Origin: Patescibacteria group bacterium UBA6489
GTDB taxonomy: Bacteria; Patescibacteriota; Gracilibacteria; BD1-5; UBA6164
Reading direction: 5' to 3'
Assembly: GCA_002435385.1 (NCBI GenBank)
Contig: DJMN01000059.1
Span: 1-50,474 of the forward strand
Length of the DNA stretch: 50,474 nucleotides
This document shows, piece after piece, positions 19,697 through 29,200 of the stretch (positions are counted from its first letter, which is position 1; every line of letters begins with the position of its first letter). The position numbers were made by a program, and so were the translations under genes. Under the pieces are notes generated by a model. The model saw only the letters and a list, made by a program, of their open reading frames with translations. It ran no database searches and had not been told where the DNA came from.

Positions 19697-21586
19697 TTAT
19701 TCTAAAATTTCACCATCATATATATTTTCTTGTCATTCTAGGATTATTTCAGTTTGTAAATCTATTCATTCTACTAAGCTGAAGTTATCGTTTTGTTTTA
19801 GTATTTTTATTTCTTTAAATTTTGCTGTGTTTCATACTTTTTCCATAACTCATGGAACCATGAATTTAGATATAATTGCTTTGTTTGGAATTACTATTCA
19901 GGTTTCACTTGTTTCTTCAAAATAGACTTTTACCATAGATCAGATTTTTATTTTTTTATCTTTGTTGTCTATTTTTAGTTCTATTCAGATTTTTTTAGTG
20001 ATTTCATCTTTTGTTGGGTATATATTTTTTATTGTAGCTTTTACTTGTTGTCACTCTTCTACTAATTCTATAGTTGCTGTGTCTCATACTTTTAGTTTTT
20101 CTCATAAGCTAGTTTCTACTTGTATTAGAACTTTTATCTCATCATCTGATGCTATTTTTATTATAGGTGTTCACATTCATACTACTTCTCATTCTTCAAA
20201 GTTTTTTTCTAGAACTATTCAATCTATTGTAGAGACTACTTTTCAGTTGTTTATCATTACTCATGATAGTTTTTGTTCTCATGAGGCTTGTTTTATTTGT
20301 GTATCTATTTCTTTTAGTTTTGCTGCTTTTTGTTGTTTTAGAGACTCTATGTTTGCTTTTAATTCTTCTATTGTTTTTTCTGATATTTCTTTTTGTGTGT
20401 TCACATTGGTTAAGTTTCATCCTCACATTGCGACATAATTGTCATATGTTTTTTTAGCTATTTCTAAATCTCACTTGGCTATTTCTATTTGTTTTTCTAG
20501 AAGTGAGATTTTTAGTTTTGATTCTGATTCAAATGTTTCTAAATTTTCTATGCTTCATTTTAATCATAGTAAATATTCTCAAGAGATTGTTAGTAGGGAA
20601 GCTTCTACTTTTTCTCAAAAATTTGATAGGTTGTTTTTGTGTGTATCTATGACTTCTTGGGTTAGGATTGTTGTTACTATTGAGTTATCTACTGTATCAT
20701 AAGTATCTTTTAGTAGTACTTTTAGTTCTTCTGCTAGGACTATTCATTTTTCTGATACTTCTTTTATTTCCTCTTCTGTTGGAGATTTGTTCTCTATTTT
20801 TTCTTCGTATAGAGTTTTGTATTCTTGAAATATTTTATAAGTTTCTTTGAATTGGATTATTGTTTCATTTAGTTGTCATCTGTCTTTTGCTCATAGATAA
20901 TCATCAAAAGCATCATTTTTATTTTTGTTTTCTGTGGTTACTCATACTAGTATGTCTATATAATCTATTATATTTGTGTCTAGGATTACACTTTGTGTTA
21001 TTGCATTCTTTGTGTTATCGTAGATTTGTTTTTCTTTTATATCTAGAGTATTTTGTGTTTCTGTTAGATTTACTTTTGCTGTTTCTAATCATACTTCTGC
21101 TTTCTCTATTTGTGCTTGTGCTGTTTTTAAATTATTTTCGTTTATGTTTTTTGTGTCTTCTATAGATGATGTTATTCAGTTACTTTGAGCTTTGGCTTTC
21201 TCAATACTTGCTTCTAGTGCTTGAATTTGTTTATCAAACATTTCTGCTGTTGATGTTTTCATTGAGCTTAATGTGTTTGAGACATTTGTTGCGGTGTCGT
21301 ATCATACTAGTGCTTCATTGTTATCAAGAGAGACTAATAGTTCTCATTTTTTTACAGTATCTCATTTTGATTTTGTTATTTGTATTATTTTTCATCATTG
21401 TTTTGGTCATAGATCTAGTACATTAAAACTGTCTGTATATCCTACATAACTGTTTCATACTGATACACTTCAAGTTGATACTGTTGTAGTTTTGTAGTAT
21501 TTTTGTACTTTTACTGTTTCTTCTTTTGAGCATGATGTTAATGCTGTTGTTATTATTAAGAAGATTGTTATGATTAGTTTTTTCAT
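19697..21586 (-). CDS. Membrane-fusion (adaptor) lipoprotein of RND pump 1
   Basis: The product has 629 residues. The signal peptide ends in a lipobox (TALTSC, Cys19). Lipoyl-like halves flank a very long helical region: the first half is near residues 45-95 (LDLGPKQGGKIIQITKSKGDTV), the second near 465-490 (VSTIDGIVLEKNFEEGEVV). Between them ~360 residues are predicted coiled coil, far more than the 60-150 usual in AcrA-type adaptors. Beta-barrel and membrane-proximal domains follow. It would link the pump to the cell exterior, perhaps across a thick S-layer or wall, with no TolC partner. It lies between the TetR gene and the pump gene, all on the minus strand. Confidence 0.88.
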
Positions 21587-21623
21587 GTGGTTTTGTTAGT
21601 TTTAAAATGTTTTAGGATTTTTA

Positions 21624-21686
21624 GGATGAACACATAGGTTCATCCCTACAGTAGAGAATTTGTAGTGGCAGACCTATGTGTCTGCC
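21624..21686. repeat. Paired hairpins with complementary loops
   Basis: GGATGAAC-ACATAG-GTTCATCC (21624-21645) and GGCAGAC-CTATGT-GTCTGCC (21667-21686) are perfect hairpins. The loop ACATAG is the exact complement of the loop CTATGT, so a kissing interaction or an alternative long pairing is possible. Sequences of this style recur in intergenic regions of many bacteria. It lies between the TetR gene and the adaptor gene, followed by a family C repeat. Confidence 0.75.
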
Positions 21687-21708
21687 AAAAAGATTATATT
21701 GTTCAATA

Positions 21709-21756
21709 GGTCCCCCCTCAATTGAAGTGGAAAGCGAAGAATGAGAGGGGGAGTTT
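21709..21756. repeat. Interspersed repeat family C, copy 1
   Basis: CCCCCCTC ... GAAGAATGAGAGGGGGAGTT forms a hairpin with a C run and a G run as arms. The right half recurs at 45810-45830 (GAAGAATGAGTAAGGGGGAG), and both copies lie next to a gene of an adaptor-RND operon. Confidence 0.6.
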
Positions 21757-21760
21757 AAAA

Positions 21761-22300
21761 TTAGTTTTTTTCTAAGAATATTTTATATATTTCTTCTATC
21801 AGTTTTTCTATGCTTATTGGGCAGTTTCAGAATAGACACCTTTTTTTTCATAGGTCGTCTAATAGTGATATGAGCAAAAATGTTTTTTCTGTAGAGAATT
21901 TATGGTTTTCTTTTAATTTTTTATCTAGAATATTGAATATTATTTCTTGTTTTTGTCTGATGTCTGTTTTTGTTTCTTTGTTATCACAGTATCAATTTTG
22001 GTTTATTATTGAAAATAGGTTTTTTGATTTTTTAGGGAAGTATAAAAATTTTTCTATAAATTTTTCTAGGATTTCTTCCGAAATTTTTTCTATAAATGAT
22101 TTGTATTTAGAGAAAGAGTATTCTACAGTTTGGTTTATTAATTCATCTTTTGACGGAAAGTGGTAATATAGAGAAGCTTTTTTTATATCTAGTTCTTGGG
22201 CTATATCTTGCATACTTACATTTGTAAATGTTTTGTTGTAGAAAAGGTTTTCTATTTTTTCTAATAGAGCTTCTTTTTTAGAATTTGTTTTATTTGTCAT
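21761..22300 (-). CDS. TetR-family transcriptional repressor
   Basis: The product has 179 residues. The N-terminal helix-turn-helix is typical of TetR: FTNVSMQDIAQELDIKKASLYYHFPSKDELI at residues ~22-52. The C-terminal ligand domain is divergent, with a C-x(n)-C pair (RCLFGNCP) near residue 160. It is the first gene of the operon with the adaptor and RND pump 1, so it most likely represses both and is released by a pump substrate. A palindrome CTACCGGTAG sits just downstream of the -10 box of its promoter, which supports autoregulation. The TGA codons are confined to the C-terminal half. Confidence 0.9.
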
Positions 22301-22322
22301 ATTTTGAAAAATTACAATTTAC

Positions 22323-22364
22323 CTACCGGTAGATAGATAATATTTAAAAGACTTTGAAAGTCAA
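22323..22364 (-). promoter_or_regulatory. tetR promoter with overlapping operator
   Basis: On the minus strand TTGACT (22359-22364) and TATTAT (22337-22342) are 16 bases apart. The perfect palindrome CTACCGGTAG (22323-22332) lies 4 bases downstream, around the transcription start. This is the expected place for a TetR operator, and the palindrome is unusually GC-rich for this genome. Confidence 0.7.
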
Positions 22365-22455
22365 GTTTTTTTAGTTCAACCTCTACTCTTTCTCCTGCAG
22401 GAGGCAGGAAAAAGACGAAAAAGTATGTTATTGAATATGGATTGAGGAGAGAAGA

Positions 22456-22488
22456 AAAAAGATACTATAAAGAATATAGTATCTTTTT
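22456..22488. terminator. Terminator of the 88-residue minus gene
   Basis: AAAAAGATACTATA / TATAGTATCTTTTT is a perfect 14-bp hairpin directly after a minus-strand stop. Around 22380-22410 there is also a short palindrome CTCCTGCAGGAG without known function. Confidence 0.75.
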
Positions 22489-22493
22489 GTGTT

Positions 22494-22760
22494 TTAGTTT
22501 TTTATTATTATTGTAACTAAAATTCCAGTTTTATTACCTATTTCTATAATGGTTTGATCTTTTATTTTTCTACAACTAAGTGGCTCTAGATTTCAGTCCC
22601 ATTTATAATCTTGTATTTTAATTTGTCCTGTTCTTCAATCTTTATCTCTAATATTTAGAATAGCCTCACTTTGAGAAACGGTAGTATAGTTTAAAGCAAA
22701 GATTTCTCTACCAGTTATTTCTTCAGTAATTTTTCTTGCATCATCAAAAACATTAATCAT
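22494..22760 (-). CDS. Small unknown beta-rich protein
   Basis: The product has 88 residues, is cytoplasmic in appearance, and alternates hydrophobic and charged residues in a beta-type pattern (GREIFALNYTTVSQSEAILNI ... TIIEIGNKTGILVTIIIK). It has no cysteine cluster beyond one Cys and no signal peptide. I do not recognise a family. The frame needs two TGA glycines, and a strong terminator follows directly, which supports its being a real monocistronic gene. Confidence 0.6.
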
Positions 22761-23008
22761 TTATTTATTTTGTTTGTAAAAATTTAATTGTTTATTTTTA
22801 ATTATAAAATCATTAAAGTCAAGTTTTTTTCAGAGGGAGAAATTAGCATAAAATAAAACTTTTAGGAAAATATGATGATAGATTATGTTTTACTTATTGC
22901 ATTGTGATTAAAAATAGCTTTTGTTGAGTAATTAGTAAATTTTTTTGTTAATAAAATATTTTTGGTTATTATGTGGCGGTATATTTTATATTTTTATATT
23001 TATTAAGT

Positions 23009-23371
23009 ATGAAAAAAGGTTTATTAGTTCTTGTTGCTTTATTTTTATTAGTATCTTGTTGAACTTCTAGTGTAGAGGAATCAAAAGAATGAGTAGATGT
23101 TGAATGAAATGGTTTTGAGGTAGAGGTTTTGGAAAATGGTGTAGAAGTTGGTGCTGATTGACTAAAAGTGGAAGCAGGAGAAGAATGAGTAAATGTTGAG
23201 ACTGGTGATACTACTATAGAGGCATCGGAAAGTTGAGTTTCAATTGAGTCTGATGATGTTAATATAGAATCTGGAGAGGATGGGGTTAAAGTTGATGTTT
23301 GAGGTGTGAAAATAGAGGCATGAGAGGATGGAGTTAAGGTTGAATGAATTGAGAATCCTGGTTGGGAGTAA
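23009..23371 (+). CDS. Lipoprotein with periodic acidic beta repeats
   Basis: The product has 120 residues. The signal peptide ends in a lipobox (LLVSC, Cys17). From residue ~25 to the end it repeats a pattern of about 10-11 residues, such as GVDVEGNGFEVEVLENGVEV, GLKVEAGEEGVNVETG, GVKVDVGGVKIEAGEDGVKV, that alternates valine/isoleucine with Asp/Glu/Gly as in an elongated beta structure. It would be a small, strongly acidic surface lipoprotein. No family is recognised. It is flanked by convergent minus-strand genes and a bidirectional terminator. Gly is encoded by TGA, GGT, GGA and GGG in equivalent repeat positions. Confidence 0.75.
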
Positions 23372-23381
23372 GATAAAACAA

Positions 23382-23416
23382 AAAAATAGAGAGTATTTCA
23401 AATACTCTCTATTTTT
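23382..23416. terminator. Bidirectional terminator
   Basis: AAAAATAGAGAGTATTT / AAATACTCTCTATTTTT with a two-base loop separates the plus-strand lipoprotein gene from the six-gene minus-strand operon, whose last stop is immediately adjacent. Confidence 0.8.
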
Positions 23417-24088
23417 TTAATATTTCCATCTATAGTGGGCAACAATTTCTCCTCAGTACTTTGACCAATACAAAAGCCGTTTGTCTTCTGATGGTATAGG
23501 TCATCAGTTATGGATTAAATATGGAACTCAATTTTTATCTCTTTTGTCAGATACTATGCCTATGTGGTCAGGTTGGTTGAAAATCACTATGTCTCAAGGT
23601 TGCCAACTTTTCAAGTTTTCTACATTTCAGGGAATGAGTTTATTTGTTAAAGTTGTAGCATTTCTTTTTAAAAATGTATTTAAATTTGGGACTCTTCTGA
23701 AATCTATATTTGGGTCTGGTTTTCAATTTACTCTTTGGTATATTGAAGTGTTGTTTTTTATGTCTTTATCAACTAACTTTTTAAGGTCGATTCATGCATC
23801 TTTTAGAGCTCTCCGAATTAAGTCTGTACAAACTCATTCATTTTCTGGTGGATATCATCATTGATAATAAGCACTTTTATATATTGTTTTGTTTTTCACT
23901 TCTTTTCTTGCTCATTGTAATATGTCATCTATATCATTTATTCAGTCATTATCTATGTCTGTGGTTACTGTTATATTTTCAACTTCTATAGTTGGTTGTA
24001 GTATTTTATACCAAAATTCTGGATTAATTTTATAATGTATTATTAAAATTAATATTAGAGTTCAGTATATAAGTATTCTAGATTTCAT
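23417..24088 (-). CDS. DUF1287-family exported protein, copy 1
   Basis: The product has 223 residues with an N-terminal membrane anchor (about residues 4-25). A calcium-loop-like TDIDNDGINDIDDI follows, then the DUF1287 pattern: GVCTDLIRRALKDAGIDL (Cys and Asp conserved), DPNIDFRRVPNL, WQPGDIVIFNQPDHIGIVSDKRD and HNGG. Cys plus His suggests a papain-like fold (NlpC/P60-like); function in the family is not established. It is the last gene of a six-gene operon and follows a 234-residue paralogue. Between copies, most glycines are at the same sites, written TGA in both. Confidence 0.8.
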
Positions 24089-24108
24089 TTTTGCTTTTTT
24101 TTATAGTT

Positions 24109-24813
24109 TTAATATTTCCATCTGTAGTGCCCCATTATATCACTTAACTGTTGAGTCCAAGGGAGTAGCCGAGTATCTTCTTGTGGGTATGGGGCAGGGT
24201 TGTGAATCATGTAGGGAACTCAGTCCTCATCTCTTTTATCAGATATGATTGCTGTATGCTGATATGGTTTATCAAATGTAACGATATCTCATGGTTGCCA
24301 TTGTTTTAGGTTTTCTCTGTCTCAGGGGATTATTTCTGTCGTTAAAGATGTGGCATTTCTTTTTAGGTATGTGTCTAAGTTTGGAACTCTTCTAAAATCA
24401 ATATTTGGATCTGGTTTTCATTCTACTCTTGGGTATGCAGAGATGTTGTTTTTTATGTCTTGATCCATAAGTTTTTTTAGATCAATTCAGGCATTTTTTA
24501 ATGCTCTCCGAACGACATCTGTACAAACTCATTCTGTTTCTGGAGGGTATCATCAAGAATAATAGTTGCTTTGGTATGTTGTTTTGTTTTTTACTTCTAG
24601 TCTGGCTCATTCTACTATATCATCTATATCATTTATTCCATCGTTATCTTTATCTGAGGTTGTTGTTATTTTCTCAATCACTATCTTTGGTTTTTGAGGT
24701 TGGGTTATTTCTTTGATAATTTTTTCTTGTGGATAGCTTGGAAGTTTTGAATAGAAGTATGTTCAAAGGAATACTATTATAGCCATCCAAATTAATGTTT
24801 TTAGTGTTCTCAT
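24109..24813 (-). CDS. DUF1287-family exported protein, copy 2
   Basis: The product has 234 residues with an N-terminal anchor and a longer, proline/lysine-rich stalk than copy 1. Key features are the same: SDKDNDGINDIDDI, EGVCTDVVRRALKNAGIDL, DPNIDFRRVPNL, WQPGDIVTFDKPYQHTAIISDKRDEDG and HNPAP. The active-site-like Cys and His are both kept. The gene is 20 bases upstream of copy 1 and 5 bases downstream of a metallophosphoesterase gene, so all are co-transcribed. It was probably created by tandem duplication within the operon; the metallophosphoesterase next to it is also duplicated. Confidence 0.8.
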
Positions 24814-24818
24814 TTTTA

Positions 24819-25709
24819 TTAGTTAATTTCTAAGATATCAATTACGGGAGGATTTAAAAATCTAAATGGTAGTCAGATTTCTCATATTCCTGAGCTTATA
24901 AATAGTTTTGTGTATTTTTCATCAGTTAGTCATTCGTCAAAGTTTCATTCTGTAGGGATAAAGTTTTTGTATAGAAATGGGATTTTTAATTGTCATCAAT
25001 GTGTGTGTCAGCATAGTGTTAGGTCTGCTTTATTATTTGTGTATTTTAGTGTTGTGTCTGGAGAATGTGTTAAAACTATGATTTTGTCTTCTTCTTTTAG
25101 TTTATTTAGTAGTTCTATATTATCGTCTCATATTGAGTTGCTTCATAATCAGACTAGGTAAAAGTTTTCTGTTTCTATAATTTTGTTATCTAGGTAATCC
25201 AGTCATAGAGAATTCATAACTGATAATATGTTTCTTCTGAATTTTTCATTTTTTTCAGTATTGTTTATATTGTCATGATTTCATAAAACAAAATATGTTG
25301 GTACTTTTATATCTTTTAATGGTAAAAACATTTCTCCGGTTGGCCGATAGTATGTTAGGTCTCATGCTATGAGTACATAGTTTAGTTCTTCTATCTTGTT
25401 TATTTCTTTTACTGTTTTTTCTAGAAAACTAGTTTTTTTGTAGACTCAAATATGGAAATCTGAAACTAAGGCTATTTTTACTTGATTTTCTAATCATATG
25501 TTTATTTGTGTTTTTTTTACTGTTAGTATGTTTGGTTCTATGAATCTACAGTCTGTATATAGTAGTGAGAATAGTAAAATAATTGTTAAAATAGTGTTTT
25601 TCTTTTTACTGTTTTTATTCCATTTTGTTAGTTTGTATATTGTGAAGAGTAGTATTGGAATTATTAGATAGCTTCAGTAAAGTATTGATACTTGGGTGTT
25701 GTAATTCAT
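24819..25709 (-). CDS. Membrane metallophosphoesterase, copy 1
   Basis: The product has 296 residues. Two membrane helices (about residues 8-25 and 38-52) precede a calcineurin-like phosphoesterase domain with all metal-binding motifs: LVSDFHIG, YVLIAGDLTYY, FVLGNHDN, VLTHSP and CGHTHGGQ. This matches the YkuE-like family, whose members can act on lipid or nucleotide phosphoesters. The catalytic domain may face outside. The start codon is only 8 bases from the stop of the paralogous gene upstream, and the DUF1287 gene follows after 5 bases. The substrate is unknown. Confidence 0.85.
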
Positions 25710-25717
25710 TATTGATT

Positions 25718-26614
25718 TTATTTAATTTCTAAGATATCAATTACAGGAGGATTTAAAAACCTAAATGGTAATCCTGTTAGTCATAGTCAAGATGTTATAA
25801 ATAGTTTTGTATATTTTTCTTCAGTTAGTCATTCATCAAAATCTCAATTTGTAGGAATGGCTATTTTGTATAGAAATGGTATTCTTATTTGTCATCAATG
25901 AGTGTGTCAGCATAGTGTTAAATCTGTGTTGTTATTTGTGTATTTTGAGGTAGTATCTGGATTGTGTGTTAAGACTACTATATTATCTTCTTTACTAAGA
26001 TTATTTAGTAGATTTATTTTATCCTCTCAGGCAAAGTATGATCATAGTCATACTAGTTTGAATCATTTTAATTCAACTATTTCATTGTTTAAGAGGGTTA
26101 TATTGTATTTATTTAGTACTTTTGTTAGTTTATTTTTCATTTCTGGTCATGGGAATCATAAGTCGTGATTTCAGAAAACCCAGAATGTTGGTCTGTTCAA
26201 TTCTTTTAGCGGTTTAAATAGTTTTTCTAGTTGTAAATTTTCTTGCTTTTCTTCAAAATATGTTAGATCTCATGCAATCAGTACATAATCTAGATTTTCT
26301 ATTTCGTTGATTCTTTTTACTATTTTTTCTAAGAAATCTTCTTTTTTATAGATTCATAGGTGTATGTCAGAGATTAAAGCTATTTTGATATCTTGTTTGA
26401 AATTTAAATCTATTTTTGTTGTGCTTACTGTAATTATATTTGTTTCTATATATCTATTGTCTATGAAGAAAACAGAAAAAAGTAACATAAATATAATACA
26501 GAATTTTGTTCTGATAGTTTGTTTTTTCCGTTTTATAGTTTCGTATATTGTGTAGATTATTATTGGGAAGATTAAATAGCTTCCATAATATATAAATAAC
26601 TTAAATTCTAGCAT
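25718..26614 (-). CDS. Membrane metallophosphoesterase, copy 2
   Basis: The product has 298 residues and is a paralogue of the next gene with the same architecture: two N-terminal membrane helices, then LISDIHLG, YVLIAGDLTYF, FWVFGNHDSG-type metal motifs, LTHNPDTT and CGHTHGGQ. The C-terminal 60 residues (LPFRFLNPPVIDILEI) are almost identical to copy 1 while the N-terminal third has diverged. It starts directly at the stop of the membrane GNAT gene (no spacer). Catalytic residues are intact, so both copies are probably active. Confidence 0.85.
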
Positions 26615-27061
26615 TTATTTTGTTTTATCTCTTAATTTTTTGTATGCTATGATTCATATTCATAGGCTTATTATGGTCATTCAAAATTTCTTATAGAGTT
26701 TATGAGATGCCTTTCTTTTATTATCTGAGACTAGTAAAGCATAATCATGTTTTTCTCTGTTTAATTTATCTATAGTAGATGAAAATAATTTTGTTCAGAT
26801 TCATTTTCATCTGGTTTTTCTGTTTACTATGAATTCATCTATGTATCAAATTTTTAATCATAGTACTTTGTATGTAGATATTGAGATTGTTCATAGTACT
26901 TTTTTTATTCATCTTCATGTTAGTGTGATGAATTTTTTTGTTGGAGAAAAGATTAATACAAAAAATGAAAGGATAAAAATGTAGTTTTTTCACTTTCATA
27001 GTTTTTGTTTTAGTCGTTTTTCTTTTCTTTGTAGTTTATTTTTTATGTTAAATTTTAGCAT
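26615..27061 (-). CDS. GNAT acetyltransferase with membrane segments
   Basis: The product has 148 residues. A lysine-rich N-terminus leads to a hydrophobic helix (NYIFILSFFVLIF, residues ~28-42). A compact GNAT core follows: IGYIDEFIVNRKTRGKGIGTKLFSS contains the acetyl-CoA loop RGKGIG, then YALLVSDNKRKASHKLYKKFG. A second hydrophobic helix lies near the C-terminus (IISLGIGIIAY). Membrane-bound GNAT domains are unusual. Acceptor could be a lipid, peptide or sugar at the membrane; unknown. It sits between the DUF167 gene (stop 2 bases before its ATG) and the phosphoesterase pair, suggesting a shared envelope task. Confidence 0.7.
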
Positions 27062-27062
27062 G

Positions 27063-27326
27063 TTATAAATCTATTCTTAATAATTTTGTCCTGTCTGTGG
27101 TTCATGAGATTATTTTTATATTTTCCTTTTGTGTGTTTAGTTCCTTACTTAGGTAATCTATTAATTCTTTGTTTGCCTTTCCTCTTTCAGGAGTAGCTTT
27201 AAGTCTAATTTTTATAGTATTGTCATCAAGTACAGAAAATGCTTCTGTTTTTGGATATTTAGGGGTTACCTTTACTTTTAAATAGGCTTTTGTATCGTGT
27301 ATTTCTAGGTAATCCTTTATGTTCAT
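27063..27326 (-). CDS. DUF167 (YggU) family protein
   Basis: The product has 87 residues and matches the DUF167/YggU fold: AYLKVKVTPKYPKTEAF, then IKIRLKATPERGKANKELIDYLSKEL and a terminal VKIISGTTDRTKLLRI. The P-x-x-G-K-A-N motif is diagnostic. Function is not established; the family is widespread and often near genes for envelope or translation. It is the first gene of the six-gene operon, with a promoter just upstream. Only one glycine is TGA, near the C-terminus. Confidence 0.88.
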
Positions 27327-27359
27327 ATGTGTAGTGGTATAAATAAATAGACTGTTGGT

Positions 27360-27388
27360 ATTATACTTGGAATAAAAAAAATTGAAAA
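27360..27388 (-). promoter_or_regulatory. Promoter of the six-gene minus operon
   Basis: On the minus strand TTTTCA (27383-27388) and TATAAT (27360-27365) are 17 bases apart, 34 bases before the ATG of the DUF167 gene. Confidence 0.5.
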
Positions 27389-27487
27389 GGTTATTTTTGG
27401 TTTTTATTAAAAAAATCTTGGAAAATATTTTTACTTTTTCATTTTTAATGTTAAAATAGGTGTGCTTTATTTTGTAATAAAAAAATT

Positions 27488-27802
27488 ATGGAAGTAATTA
27501 TATTAAGTGAATCTAATTTTGAAGAAACTATAAAATCAGGAGTTACTTTAGTAGATTTTTGGGCAGAATGGTGTGGTCCTTGTCAACAAATGTTACCTAT
27601 ACTTTCTGACTTTGCGAAGGAAATGTGAGATAAAATGAAAGTTTGAAAGGTTAATGTTGATGATAATAGTGCTTTAGCTGGAAAATTTAGAGTTATGAGT
27701 ATTCCTACTCTTATAGTTTTTAAAGATGGTGAGCCAGTTGAACAACTAGTATGAGTTCAACAAATTTCATCACTTAAAGATGTTTGTGGAAAATATTTAT
27801 AA
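27488..27802 (+). CDS. trxA: Thioredoxin
   Basis: The product has 104 residues, full length for thioredoxin. It has the active site WAEWCGPC (Cys29 and Cys32), the buried Asp in LVDFWAE, the conserved KVNVDDNSALAGKFRVMSIPTLIVF with cis-Pro after SI, and FKDGEPV. It reduces disulfides in the cytoplasm, with electrons from thioredoxin reductase (not in this window). Conserved glycines are written TGA, which gives good evidence for the code. The gene is monocistronic and ends in a strong terminator. Confidence 0.95.
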
Positions 27803-27812
27803 GAAAATATTT

Positions 27813-27846
27813 AAAAAAACTCTTACTTTTCAGTAAGAGTTTTTTT
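27813..27846 (+). terminator. Terminator of trxA
   Basis: AAACTCTTACT / AGTAAGAGTTT hairpin with a seven-A lead and a T run, 11 bases after the stop. Confidence 0.85.
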
Positions 27847-27890
27847 GTGGATAATTTTTAAAATTATGGTTGGGCTAGATATATTGCAAT

Positions 27891-27980
27891 AAAAAATAAT
27901 AATATACTCGGAGGATAAGATTTTCTTACAAATAATTTTTAGTATAAAATCTTATGACACCTCGTCTATTATTATTTTTT
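27891..27980. repeat. Long imperfect hairpin between trxA and hrcA
   Basis: Outer arms AAAAAATAATAATA (27891-27904) and TATTATTATTTTTT (27967-27980) pair perfectly over 14 bp. Inner arms ATAAGATTTT (27915-27924) and AAAATCTTAT (27946-27955) pair over 10 bp, and GAGG/CCTC pairs in between. It may be a terminator for the minus-strand hrcA gene or a small palindromic element. Confidence 0.5.
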
Positions 27981-27996
27981 ACAGCTTGTATTATCT

Positions 27997-28695
27997 TTAT
28001 ATAATTCATCTAACTGCTGAGATGTTGAAGCTATAATCCATTTTTAGACATCAGATTATTCAAATGTATCATATGTTTCAGTCAATCTGTATTGGTTTTA
28101 GTATTATGGTGTAGTTTTTTAGATATGGGATAATGTTTTCTTCTCAGATAAATAGGTTCACTCAAGGATTTATAGGAAAATTTTTTATGAAGTCTATGAA
28201 GTTTGGTTTATCCTCTAACATTTGGATTATATTGTAGATATCATCTCAGATTCTTTTGTGATTTCTTTTTAAGAATGTTGCTATTCATGAGTACTCTGAT
28301 ATTTGTTTTTCTGGAATTGTAAAGAATGCTATTTCTCTGGTGTTTTTTGCTAGTTCAAATGTGATTTTGTTTGTTATATTTGTTAGGTTTTTTACTTTTT
28401 CTTTTTTTAAATCAACATTTTCTGCTTGAAGAAAATAATCAGGGACTTCTCTCATAAGGTAGTTAACAAATGCTCTTAATCACTTTGTCGTTGGAAGTCT
28501 TCCTGCTGAGTTATATGGTTGATATACTAAATCTAATTTTTCAAGTTTTGCCATATCGTTTCTAACTGTAGCTGAACTAACTCATAAGTCATATTTTTTT
28601 ATTAGGATTTTACTTCCTAGTACTTCTCATGTTTTTATGTATTCTTCTACAATAATTCTTAAGATTGCTATATTTCTTTCAGTTAATACTGCCAT
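27997..28695 (-). CDS. hrcA: Heat-inducible repressor HrcA (short form)
   Basis: The product has 232 residues; typical HrcA has ~340. The N-terminal winged helix is diagnostic: TERNIAILRIIVEEYIKTGEVLGSKIL, then GVSSATVRNDMAKLEKLDLVYQPYNSAGRLPTTKGLRAFVNYL. The dimer/GAF-like C-terminal part is reduced but ends with the family's ILKPIQIDGNIGYIGIIG. HrcA represses chaperone genes by binding CIRCE inverted repeats; I find no CIRCE in front of dnaJ, trxA or hrcA here. dnaJ is 1.5 kb away in divergent orientation. The operator may have changed in this lineage. Confidence 0.88.
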
Positions 28696-28775
28696 TTTTT
28701 GATTGGTTAGTTGTATTACCTATATATATTACTTGACAATTATATAATAATTAATAAAGGAAAAAAGTAAAATTT

Positions 28776-29183
28776 TTACTTATTATTTAATATGTTTTGG
28801 TATTCTTTTAATTCACCCCATCTTTCTTCTAACGCTAATTTTGCTTGTTCGTACCAAGTCATATAGTTACACTCTTTATATTTTTTTAGATTGTTTTTTA
28901 AGAGCCTTCTTAGATCTTTTTTATCATATCCTATTAAGTCTTCAAAAGTATAAATTTCACTTTTATTTAAGAGTTTTTCTATTTTTGTTCATATTCCTTC
29001 TATTATTTTTAAGTCATCTTTATTTGTTGTTTTTTCTCTTTTATAGGTAAAATCTCTTTTTGAGTTAATTCTTTGTAGGAAAATTCATAGCGTAATTCAT
29101 AGAATAAATGTTATAGTTAACATTATTATTATCTCTAATGATGCATCTGTTTGGTTGTATGTTGTTGCTATATTTGAAAACAT
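28776..29183 (-). CDS. Membrane protein with helix-hairpin-helix motif
   Basis: The product has 135 residues. An N-terminal membrane helix (MLTITFILGITLGIFL, about residues 20-37) is followed by a helix-hairpin-helix element DDLKIIEGIGTKIEKLLNKSEIYTFEDLI. This is the type found in small proteins that carry the KxIxGIGPKIxxLL pattern, and it can bind nucleic acid or protein. The C-terminal part is helical and charged. It lies 17 bases after the peptidoglycan-binding gene and 80 bases before hrcA on the same strand. Role unknown. Confidence 0.7.
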
Positions 29184-29200
29184 AGTTTGTTTTTTAAAAA

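Noticed and set aside
20860..21426. Long leucine-rich plus-strand frames opposite the adaptor gene
   Set aside because: They are antisense shadows of the coiled-coil coding sequence (Lys/Glu codons read as Leu/Phe/Ser) and have no family pattern.
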